From Saprospiraceae bacterium (GTDB taxonomy: Bacteria > Bacteroidota > Bacteroidia > Chitinophagales > Saprospiraceae), in the NCBI GenBank assembly GCA_014379065.1, contig JACMMM010000527.1:1-5261 (forward strand): 5,261 bases of DNA, read 5' to 3'. The notes under the pieces were generated by a model. The model did not search any database. It worked only from the letters and a program-made list of their open reading frames with translations, and had not been told where the DNA came from. Shown piece after piece: positions 1 through 5,261 of the stretch. The translations under genes were made by a program, and so were the position numbers. Each line of letters starts with the position of its first letter. Position 1 is the first letter of the stretch.

Positions 1-1373
1 TCATACACGGGGGCAGCTATGCTGGCGGTTTGCACATCGAAAATTTGAAAGGTATGCCGGGCCAGTGGATCACCATTCGCAACGCCCCGGGCGAGACCGT
101 CATTTTCGAAGGTGGCGGCAATGCCATACAGTTCGTTGAACCGGCTTATCTCCATATTATTGGGCTTATTTTCCAACATCAGACCGGCAATGGGGTGAAC
201 ACCGATGATGGCGGCACCTATGACACGCCTGCACACCATGTTGTTTTTGAAAATTGTGTGTTCCGCGACATGTCGGCCAGCGGCAACAACGATTTGCTGA
301 AACTCTCTGGCCTGGACTCTTTCGAGGTGCGCAACTGCGAATTCCGCAACGGCGCAGCAGGCGGAAGCGGCATTGATATGGTGGGCTGCCATCATGGCAT
401 CATTCAGGGCAATCACTTCGAGGAGCTGGGATCGAACGCTATCCAATGCAAGGGCGGCAGCGAACACGTACGCATCGAGGGCAATTTTTTTCGCAATTGC
501 GGCCAGCGCACCCTGAATATCGGTGGCAGCACGGGATTACAGTTTTTCCGACCGGATACAGCGCATTTTGAAGCAGCCCACATTCAGGTGTTTGCCAACA
601 TCATCATCGGTTCTTGGGCGCCCATCGCTTATGTGGGCGCAGTTCAGGTGGAAGTAGTCAACAATACGATTTATCAGCCCCAAAACTGGGTCATCCGCAT
701 CCTTCAGGAAACGGTGGATCCCAGCCGCTTTCTCGAATGTGGCGACAACTCCTTTCGCAACAACATCGTTATTCTAGACAACAACCTCTCCACCGAGACC
801 AACATCGGCCCAAACACGCGCCCGGAGAGCTTTGCGTTTTCCAATAACCTTTGGTATAATGTTGACGATGCCAACTGGAGCGGCCCCAACATTCCGGTAG
901 TGGACTCGAACAGCATTCTCAACGCCCATCCCTTATTTGTTGACCCTTCGAACGATGATTTTTCCATTCCACCCAACAGCCCGGCTGCCGGGGCAGGTCT
1001 TGCGCTGAATGCACCTGGTTTTGATTTTTTGGGACATGGTTATGCCAACCCACCTTCCATTGGTGCGGTGGAAGCGAATCCTGTATCTGGAATGAAGCAT
1101 CCCCCTGAATCGGCCCTTCAGCAGCTGAGGGTCTATCCTAATCCGGCTGCCAACTATTTATGGGTACAATACGAACTCATGTCGCCAGCGAATCCTTTGT
1201 TGGAATTGTGCGATTTGCTGGGTCGCAGGGTCGTGGTTTTGCAGACTGCCATACAGGCGCCGGGTTTACAGCGTATTTTGCTGCCCTTGGACCTGGCGAG
1301 CGGCCCGTATTTTCTCAAGGTAACCGTGGCTGGAAATCTGGTGACGGGGAAAGTGATAACGGTGACACGGTGA
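1..1373 (+). CDS. Secreted right-handed parallel beta-helix protein with T9SS type A sorting domain (5' end missing)
   Basis: The reading frame is open from base 3 to the TGA at 1371-1373, giving 456 visible residues. The first codons read IHGGSYAGGLHIENL, so a TTG at 30 is only an internal codon and the true start and signal peptide lie left of the window. Residues about 10-300 have the repeated short-strand pattern of pectate-lyase-like beta-helices, with recurring Asn/Cys turn motifs such as FENCVFRD, VRNCEFRN, IQGNHFEE, IEGNFFRN, VVNNTIYQ and FRNNIVIL. The helix ends with a typical closing module: HPLFVDP (309-315), a SPAAGAG turn (from 326) and GAVE (354-357). A sorting domain starts at LRVYPNP (about 375) and runs to the C terminus. 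By family knowledge this predicts export by T9SS and surface attachment or release. The substrate is unknown; polysaccharide binding or lysis is typical of the fold, but no catalytic set can be assigned. The fold and sorting domain are well supported, the activity is not. Confidence 0.9.
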   Translation, partial: IHGGSYAGGLHIENLKGMPGQWITIRNAPGETVIFEGGGNAIQFVEPAYLHIIGLIFQHQTGNGVNTDDGGTYDTPAHHVVFENCVFRDMSASGNNDLLKLSGLDSFEVRNCEFRNGAAGGSGIDMVGCHHGIIQGNHFEELGSNAIQCKGGSEHVRIEGNFFRNCGQRTLNIGGSTGLQFFRPDTAHFEAAHIQVFANIIIGSWAPIAYVGAVQVEVVNNTIYQPQNWVIRILQETVDPSRFLECGDNSFRNNIVILDNNLSTETNIGPNTRPESFAFSNNLWYNVDDANWSGPNIPVVDSNSILNAHPLFVDPSNDDFSIPPNSPAAGAGLALNAPGFDFLGHGYANPPSIGAVEANPVSGMKHPPESALQQLRVYPNPAANYLWVQYELMSPANPLLELCDLLGRRVVVLQTAIQAPGLQRILLPLDLASGPYFLKVTVAGNLVTGKVITVTR

Positions 1374-1382
1374 GGACGCTAT

Positions 1383-1584
1383 ACCGCCGAGACCTTGCTG
1401 TGCATTTCGTTTCCCGTAGGGAATTCCTGTTTATAGTAATGGGAACCAATCATTAAAAACCCCGTATGGGGTTGCCTGATGCTGCGAATGGAAACCCCAT
1501 ACGGGGTTTTGGAAAATGACGTTGAAAAAACTATAAACAGGAATTCCCTACGGGAAACGATATGCACAGTAGTGGCTCGGCAGT
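1383..1584. repeat. Nested inverted-repeat element, copy 1
   Basis: Outer arms at 1383-1437 and 1530-1584 are inverted copies matching at 49 of 55 positions without gaps. The inner 37 positions (1401-1437 with 1530-1566) match at 36. Between the arms lies a second perfect inverted repeat (1456-1473 with 1493-1510), separated from the arms by about 20 nt of unrelated sequence on each side. Each outer arm also contains its own small hairpin, TTCCC-GTA-GGGAA. The left arm segment 1410-1436 is identical over 27 nt to 2832-2858, and the right segment 1531-1557 matches 2956-2982 at 26 of 27. The element begins ten bases after the stop of the beta-helix gene, so it lies in or just past the 3' untranslated region and could act as a terminator or RNA stabiliser. 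Architecture resembles paired REP-type repeats (BIMEs), but the family is not identified here and no transposase is present. Confidence 0.9.
1456..1510 (+). repeat. Inner stem-loop of element copy 1
   Basis: Perfect 18-nt arms (1456-1473 and 1493-1510) enclose a 19-nt loop. Each arm is itself nearly palindromic (AACCCCGTATGGGGTT), so the region can fold as one long stem or as two small hairpins with GTAT/ATAC loops. The loop edges GTTGCCTGA and GGAAACC recur in copy 2 and give the element an orientation. It is followed by GGAAAA rather than a T run, so it is not a canonical intrinsic terminator on the plus strand. Confidence 0.85.
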
Positions 1585-1649
1585 CACGCAGCTTTGAAAA
1601 TATGGGGAAATTCGTTTTCTATAAACGGAATCGCCACTACGTGGTTTTG
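1569..1649. repeat. Decayed or divergent relative of the element arm
   Basis: At 1619-1649 the order CTATAAAC, GGAAT, then a hairpin with a TAC loop repeats the layout of the right arm of copy 1 (1531-1557). The hairpin here is CCAC-TAC-GTGG, where copies 1 and 2 have TTCCC-TAC-GGGAA, so the stem sequence differs but still pairs. An 8-nt inverted match, GTAGTGGC at 1569-1576 with GCCACTAC at 1633-1640, may be the remains of a left arm and overlaps the edge of copy 1. No inner stem is present. This is a weaker call than the two full copies. Confidence 0.5.
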
Positions 1650-1652
1650 TGA

Positions 1653-1695
1653 AGTGAACTTAGGAGGCAACTTCAAGTTGCCTCCTAAGTTCACT
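1653..1695. terminator. Perfect 43-bp palindrome between convergent genes, probable terminator
   Basis: Perfect 21-nt arms (1653-1673 and 1675-1695) flank a single central C. The right arm reaches the first base of the minus-strand stop codon (complement of 1695-1697), so the hairpin begins directly at the end of the propeller gene. Read on the plus strand it is followed by CAGTTTTTC, a short T run. On the minus strand it is followed by TCACAAAACC, with no T run. Its position between converging genes suggests a shared transcription stop or 3'-end stabiliser. The function is inferred; the palindrome is seen directly. Confidence 0.7.
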
Positions 1696-2807
1696 CAGTT
1701 TTTCAAAAACCTGAAAAAGCCTATTTTTTCACCAGACCTAATTTTTAAAAAATAAAACCCATTGGGCAAGCCTTCCACACTCATATAATTGACGCTCGTG
1801 CGTCCTTCTTTTAGCATTCGGCCATCCGGGTTAAAAATAGCGTACTCGTACTCCGTCAAGTTTTCAGCCGAAAAAAGATGCAGGGTGTTCGAGGTCGGGT
1901 TGGGAAAAACCTTGGCTGCAATTAGCGGAAAATCGTTGTCTTCCGTTCCGGAAGCGTAAGGCTTCCCCACAAAAACCATCAGAAAACTATTCGCCGAAAC
2001 CTGCACCACACTGGGGTCGCCGCCCTGGACATTGGTGTTCACAAAGCCATTCCACTGGCCGCCGTTGGGCGAGGCGTTGTACCATATAAAAGGCCCGCTG
2101 CCATAGAAACGCAGCTCCGTTTCGTTCCGCAGCATCAGATTTCCTGTCCAGTTGTGCTGGTTGTCAGAGGGGATGCTGGGAACAGGAGAAAAATTCAATC
2201 CATCAGGCGAAACATAGTGATGAGCTCCTTCCTGCGGTGCACCTACAGGCGCGGTGTAATGCCAGCCGTTGTTGAAATAAATGACCGCCGGGTCAATCAG
2301 CGGTTTTGAGAGATGATCCACGCGGGCAATTGGCTCAAAGGTAAAATGCACCCCATCGTGACTTTTGGCAGAGTAACAGTTCACGATTTCGTTCAATCCC
2401 CCTGTTGGCATACCTTCGCTAGAAGAGAAGTAGATCCGCAGGCTGTCGCCGCCAAATACCGTGAGCGTAGGGTCGAAGGGGCGCTGATAATTTGCAGGCA
2501 AGCCATTTACCACAATGGGCGTAGGTGCAGTCCAGGTAAGACCGGAATCGTAAGAAAATTTCACAGCCACCCGATCCCAGCTCGGTGTGTTTTGCGGAAG
2601 CCTGAACCACTGGAATGCGCAAATCAAGGTGTCACCTTTCCATCGAATCATACAGGGGACGCCAGATGAATCCTGAAAAATAGTCGGCGGATCGAAAGTT
2701 TTCCCGTCGCTTGACCAGGCCATGCGCAAGGGCCTTTCCCAAGGGGGTGACTGGGCGTGGGTGAGGACGGCATTAAGGAGGAGTGCGAGAAGGAGAAGTT
2801 TTTTCAT
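1695..2807 (-). CDS. Secreted five-bladed beta-propeller protein with Asp-box-like motifs and T9SS type A sorting domain
   Basis: 370 residues from the ATG at 2807-2805. An in-frame ATG six codons upstream (2825) is possible, but the start at 2807 gives a clean signal peptide, MKKLLLLALLLNAVLTHA, with likely cleavage before Q19. It also leaves the promoter-like box at 2812-2819 outside the gene. Asp-box-like S-x-D/N motifs occur at residues 32-38 (SSDGKTF), 85-92 (SYDSGLTW), 149-155 (SHDGVHF), 200-206 (SPDGLNF) and 246-252 (SPNGGQW). Paired-strand segments lie near 45-67, 112-130, 172-187, 222-238 and 264-281; three of them open with DPT, DPA or DPS. This fits a five-bladed propeller of the kind seen in GH43/GH32-type enzymes and their non-catalytic relatives; canonical sialidases have six blades. 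A sorting domain runs from about 299 (KVFPNPTSN) to the end. Glycan binding or hydrolysis is plausible. The repeated Asp residues 112, 172 and 264 are candidates, but no convincing acid/base Glu was found, so no enzyme name is given. Confidence 0.88.
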   Translation of the reverse strand: MKKLLLLALLLNAVLTHAQSPPWERPLRMAWSSDGKTFDPPTIFQDSSGVPCMIRWKGDTLICAFQWFRLPQNTPSWDRVAVKFSYDSGLTWTAPTPIVVNGLPANYQRPFDPTLTVFGGDSLRIYFSSSEGMPTGGLNEIVNCYSAKSHDGVHFTFEPIARVDHLSKPLIDPAVIYFNNGWHYTAPVGAPQEGAHHYVSPDGLNFSPVPSIPSDNQHNWTGNLMLRNETELRFYGSGPFIWYNASPNGGQWNGFVNTNVQGGDPSVVQVSANSFLMVFVGKPYASGTEDNDFPLIAAKVFPNPTSNTLHLFSAENLTEYEYAIFNPDGRMLKEGRTSVNYMSVEGLPNGFYFLKIRSGEKIGFFRFLKN

Positions 2808-2811
2808 TAAA

Positions 2812-2819
2812 CAAAAGTA
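2812..2819 (-). promoter_or_regulatory. Bacteroidota-type -7 promoter box for the propeller gene
   Basis: The minus strand reads TACTTTTG, an exact match to the TAnnTTTG -7 consensus of Bacteroidota sigma-ABfr promoters. It ends four bases before the ATG at 2807. No TTG-type -33 box is visible at the usual 19-21 nt spacing, which would fall inside the left arm of the repeat element at about 2838-2843. If functional, transcription would begin at or next to the start codon, giving a leaderless or nearly leaderless mRNA. Confidence 0.45.
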
Positions 2820-2831
2820 AAGCATACTTAA

Positions 2832-2982
2832 TTTCCCGTAGGGAATTCCTGTTTATAGATCCATTCATAGCGTATCATTTGCTAACCCCGTCAGAGGTTG
2901 CCTGAAATTGGATCAGGAAACCTCTGGCGGGGTTAGCACATGCATAATCAACATTCTATAAACAGGGATTCCCTACGGGAAA
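2832..2982. repeat. Nested inverted-repeat element, copy 2
   Basis: Outer arms 2832-2859 and 2955-2982 pair at 27 of 28 positions and each holds the small hairpin TTCCC-GTA-GGGAA. An inner stem lies at 2880-2938, with unrelated spacers of roughly 20 nt on either side. Core length is 151 nt, against 148 nt for the matching core of copy 1 (1410-1557). The outer arms are almost identical to copy 1, while spacers and inner stem differ. It sits between two minus-strand genes: downstream of the DUF2278 gene, where it may influence 3'-end formation, and immediately upstream of the promoter box of the propeller gene. Confidence 0.9.
2880..2938 (+). repeat. Inner stem-loop of element copy 2
   Basis: Arms 2880-2899 and 2919-2938 pair at 19 of 20 positions, the exception being a possible G-T pair. 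The stem continues past one G-A mismatch with CCTGA (2901-2905) and TCAGG (2913-2917), leaving the 7-nt loop AATTGGA. Relative to copy 1, three base pairs are changed on both sides so that pairing is kept. The loop edges GTTGCCTGA and GGAAACC are shared with copy 1 and lie in the same orientation. Confidence 0.85.
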
Positions 2983-3039
2983 AAATGCAGCAATGACTTT
3001 CGGCTGTATCGGATGGTTGCTAAATAGAGGCTGTTTGAG

Positions 3040-4044
3040 TTACAATTCCACCAGTTCTCCTTGAACCGAAGCATCTTCCTTTGTGTAGGATACACCATCA
3101 ATTTTTAGTCCTTCCTTGTTGAGCAAGGTGATGTTCCCGCCTTTGTTGCTGAGTTGCGCGCCCTGACCGCTCAGTTTAATACGCAGAGTGTCGCCAGCCT
3201 CGATCATCTTGTTGCTGATGAAATCCTTCTTGTTCAGTTTGTCCATGATCTGCCATCCGTCGAGGTTAACGGGACGACTGCTTTTGTTTAAAAGAATAAG
3301 GTATTCTTTGCCAACCTCTTCGCCTTCAGGGTTGACCAAAGCGGCAATAATCCGAACCGGTGCTTTACTGACGGGATTGGGATGCTCGATGGTCGGATTT
3401 CCTTGATCATCCGTGATAAATGACTGAGACTGAAAGGCAGTAAAGACAGCAGCCCAGCGGCTGCGGGAGGCGAAATGGAACAACAATCCACCATCTTGCC
3501 ATGTGCCGTTGTCATCGAAGTATTTTCCCTTCGGATTGCCCTGATTCATGTGGATGTCGTGGATGCCTTTGCTGGGTTTGATCTCCGGAAAATACTTATC
3601 ACTCCCACTGCTATCCTGCCAGTGCTGTCCAAATGCATAGATGGTGGCGGTGGGATCCTGTATTGCTTGCTGCACAAAGAAATCCAGGCGGTCGTTCAGG
3701 TCATCGTTTTCAGCAGGGCCGCGCGAGGGCAATGCGGTCATCTGATCTCTGGCCACGAGATTTCGGCGGACGAAATCCAGGGCAAATCCTCCGGCCTTCG
3801 AATCGAGCGCGGTGAACCCGTTAGACAAGCCTGATTGGAGCAGGGCATCCGTGATTTCATGTTTGAAATCGTCGCTGGCAAAATAGAGCACCTCACTGGG
3901 CGCCAGGCTGGATTTGGTGTTTATGGCAATCCGGTGAGCGCCGGCGCCCTGGTTAATCAGGATTTGATAATGTTCGCTTTGATTGGTCGCTCGCAGGCCT
4001 TTAAATGCTCTGCCTTTTAAAACGCCATACTGGTCGATTGGCAT
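3040..4044 (-). CDS. DUF2278 (YukJ-family) protein with C-terminal lamin-tail-like domain
   Basis: 334 residues, ATG at 4044-4042, TAA at 3042-3040. The N terminus MPIDQYGVLKGR is the usual start of the DUF2278 family, named after Bacillus YukJ, which supports this start. Further family motifs are NTKSSLAPSEVLYF (42-55), DLNDRLDFFVQQAI (115-128), YAFGQHW (136-142), GIHDIHMNQGN (160-170) and WQDGGLLFHF (182-191). The DUF2278 part ends near residue 214. Residues about 229-325 look like a lamin-tail (LTD) immunoglobulin-like fold: NPEGEEVGKEYLILLNKS, LDGWQI, GAQLSNKGGNITLLN and IDGVSY. No signal peptide, membrane segment or T9SS tail is seen, so the protein is probably cytoplasmic. The biochemical role of DUF2278 is not known to me. 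The clustered His/Asp/Asn residues of HDIHMNQGN suggest a metal or phosphate site, which is inference. No clear promoter box or Shine-Dalgarno site precedes it. Confidence 0.88.
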   Translation of the reverse strand: MPIDQYGVLKGRAFKGLRATNQSEHYQILINQGAGAHRIAINTKSSLAPSEVLYFASDDFKHEITDALLQSGLSNGFTALDSKAGGFALDFVRRNLVARDQMTALPSRGPAENDDLNDRLDFFVQQAIQDPTATIYAFGQHWQDSSGSDKYFPEIKPSKGIHDIHMNQGNPKGKYFDDNGTWQDGGLLFHFASRSRWAAVFTAFQSQSFITDDQGNPTIEHPNPVSKAPVRIIAALVNPEGEEVGKEYLILLNKSSRPVNLDGWQIMDKLNKKDFISNKMIEAGDTLRIKLSGQGAQLSNKGGNITLLNKEGLKIDGVSYTKEDASVQGELVEL

Positions 4045-4239
4045 AATTTGATATTTTTGGAGTGAATAACCAAGATTGGTTGTGGCGTAAAAGTGCGCTC
4101 ACTGTAATTAACGCAGACTAAACCTGTGGTTAATTTGCGATAAAATACCTGTCACACATTCCTCGCACATAGGGAAATTTCACCCCCCATCAAAAAAATT
4201 TCGGTCATTTGCAGTAGTTTGAACCAAACTTCTCCACGC
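4045..4239. other. Divergent intergenic region between the DUF2278 and CNNM/HlyC-CorC genes
   Basis: This 195-bp AT-rich stretch must hold the promoters of both flanking genes. AACCAA-GA-TTGGTT at 4068-4081 is a 14-bp near-perfect palindrome 24 nt ahead of the DUF2278 start and could be an operator. AATTAAC (4106-4112) and GTTAATT (4129-4135) are a 7-nt inverted pair around a 16-nt loop, short enough to be chance. No small ORF with a convincing start, and no RNA gene, was recognised. Confidence 0.4.
4215..4221 (+). promoter_or_regulatory. Possible -7 box for the CNNM/HlyC-CorC gene
   Basis: TAGTTTG resembles the TAnnTTTG consensus but is one base short between TA and TTTG. It lies 18 nt before the ATG at 4240. 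A similar TAATTTG occurs at 4131-4137, so neither site is secure. No matching -33 box was found. Confidence 0.2.
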
Positions 4240-5261
4240 ATGGTGTTTGATATACTGCTCACTTTTTTCCTTGTTTTCCTCAACGGTTTTTTTGTGGCCG
4301 CCGAATTTGCCATCGTCAAGGTGCGCTATTCGCAAATCGAACTTCGCGCCAAATCGGGTCACCGAATGGCCGGATTAGCACAAAAAATGCTCAATAACCT
4401 CGATTCCTACCTTTCTGCCACCCAGCTCGGCATCACACTCGCCAGCCTCGGACTGGGCTGGATTGGCGAACCGGTGGTGTCGAAAATCCTGATAGCCATT
4501 TTCCACGGGCTTGGCTGGAATGTCCCGGATGAGACGGCCCACCAAATCGCCTTGCCCGTGGCGTTTGCCCTCATCACGGTACTCCACATTGTTTTTGGAG
4601 AACTGGCGCCCAAATCCATCGCCATCCGAAAGCCCGAAGAAACCACGCTGTTCGTGTCGTTCCCGATGCGGGCGTTTTTTGTGATGTTCCGCCCTTTTAT
4701 CTGGGTGCTCAATGGCCTTGCCAACCGAATTCTTAAATTGATTGGCATCCAACCTGCCGACGAGCACGAAGCGCACAGCACCGAAGAACTCCGCCTGCTC
4801 GTGCGTCAGGGACACAAGAGCGGCGCCATCAAAGAAGACAATTACCAGATCATCCAGAACGCCTTTGATTTTTCTGAACTGACGGCGCAACAAGTGATGG
4901 TGCCGCGCAAAAACATTTTTGCGCTTGAAATTGATAGTACCCGCGAAGAAATCCTGAATGCCGTGCTCGAAAACGGCTATTCACGGATACCTGTTTATGA
5001 AGACGATATTGACAATCTGATGGGCATCGTGTTTGCCAAAGACATTTTCAAAGCCAACACCAGGGGAGATACCTGGAATTTGAAAGAACTGATGCGCCCG
5101 GTGCATTACGTCTATAATTCGGCCAAACTCAACCGGGTGCTGAAGGATTTTCAGAGCAAAAAAATACACGTCGGCTTGGTAATAGACGAGTACGGCGGTA
5201 CGGAAGGCCTGATCGCGATGGAGGACATCCTGGAAGAATTGGTGGGCGAAATCCAGGACGA
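4240..5261 (+). CDS. CNNM/DUF21 membrane protein with CBS pair (HlyC/CorC family), 3' end missing
   Basis: The frame is open from the ATG at 4240 to the window end, giving 340 codons plus two bases. This start gives MVFDILLTFFLVFLNGFFVAAEF, the usual N-terminal membrane segment and AEFA motif of the family. A TTG at 4219 is in frame but unneeded. The DUF21/CNNM domain covers about 1-180. It has membrane segments near 2-22, 58-80, 102-122 and 140-165, the signature ATQLGITLASLGLGWIGEP (60-78) and GELAPKSIA (120-128). A CBS pair follows: the first runs from VMVPR (219-223) through SRIPVY (248-253), the second through DEYGGTEGLIAMEDILEELVGEI (316-338). Family members are usually about 420-450 residues, so the C-terminal CorC_HlyC domain is probably what is missing. 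By homology these are inner-membrane proteins linked to Mg2+/Co2+ or Na+/Mg2+ transport and resistance, with CBS domains sensing nucleotides. The hemolysin name is historical. The gene is divergent from the DUF2278 gene. Confidence 0.95.
   Translation, partial: MVFDILLTFFLVFLNGFFVAAEFAIVKVRYSQIELRAKSGHRMAGLAQKMLNNLDSYLSATQLGITLASLGLGWIGEPVVSKILIAIFHGLGWNVPDETAHQIALPVAFALITVLHIVFGELAPKSIAIRKPEETTLFVSFPMRAFFVMFRPFIWVLNGLANRILKLIGIQPADEHEAHSTEELRLLVRQGHKSGAIKEDNYQIIQNAFDFSELTAQQVMVPRKNIFALEIDSTREEILNAVLENGYSRIPVYEDDIDNLMGIVFAKDIFKANTRGDTWNLKELMRPVHYVYNSAKLNRVLKDFQSKKIHVGLVIDEYGGTEGLIAMEDILEELVGEIQD

Noticed and set aside
30..32. TTG as the start codon of the beta-helix gene
   Set aside because: The frame stays open and coherent to the window edge (IHGGSYAGG upstream) and no signal peptide follows the TTG, so the gene continues to the left.
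1379..1567. A 62-codon minus-strand ORF and the plus-strand ORF 1160-1456, both containing VSRREFLFIV
   Set aside because: The shared peptide is just the inverted-repeat arm read from either strand. Neither ORF has a protein-like composition or a promoter, and the second overlaps the beta-helix gene in another frame.
1383..2982. CRISPR array
   Set aside because: Only two full repeat units, about 1.4 kb apart with a gene between them. There is no regular spacer series and no cas gene.
1383..2982. Composite transposon or insertion sequence carrying the propeller gene
   Set aside because: No transposase lies between or next to the repeats and no target-site duplication could be established. 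The elements are kept as repeats, with mobility only a hypothesis.
3475..3834. Plus-strand 119-codon ORF opposite the DUF2278 gene
   Set aside because: It is antisense to conserved DUF2278 motifs, and its own translation shows no recognisable domain.
4106..4135. Inverted pair AATTAAC/GTTAATT as an operator
   Set aside because: Seven AT-rich bases around a 16-nt loop are readily expected by chance in this intergenic sequence. It is mentioned only in the region description.
4375..4893. Long minus-strand ORFs (172 and 124 codons) opposite the CNNM/HlyC-CorC gene
   Set aside because: They are antisense shadows of a clearly recognised CNNM-CBS coding frame and resemble no known protein family.

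Overview
The window most likely comes from a member of the Bacteroidota. Two different proteins end in type IX secretion (T9SS) type A sorting domains, which are confined largely to that phylum. One gene also has a Bacteroidota-type TAnnTTTG promoter box just ahead of its start, and no gene shows a strong Shine-Dalgarno site. A Saprospiria-like lineage is possible but cannot be fixed from this sequence.

Layout, left to right: (1) the 3' part of a plus-strand gene for a secreted right-handed beta-helix protein with a T9SS tail; (2) a 321-bp non-coding gap holding a nested inverted-repeat element (1383-1584), a decayed relative of its arm (about 1569-1649) and a perfect 43-bp palindrome at the end of the next gene; (3) a minus-strand gene for a secreted, probably five-bladed beta-propeller protein with Asp-box-like motifs and a T9SS tail; (4) a second copy of the nested inverted-repeat element (2832-2982); (5) a minus-strand gene for a DUF2278/YukJ-family protein fused to a C-terminal lamin-tail-like domain; (6) a 195-bp divergent intergenic region; (7) the 5' part of a plus-strand gene for a CNNM/HlyC-CorC-type membrane protein with two CBS domains, cut by the window end.

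The genes do not form an obvious pathway or single operon. The first two encode unrelated secreted folds that share an export route. The last two are conserved housekeeping-like genes transcribed divergently. The most distinctive content is non-coding: two elements of about 150 bp on either side of the propeller gene, in the same orientation. Their outer 27-nt arms are almost identical. Their inner stem differs in sequence between the copies but keeps its pairing through compensatory changes. They look like a family of dispersed structured repeats. No transposase, CRISPR array, tRNA or rRNA is visible.
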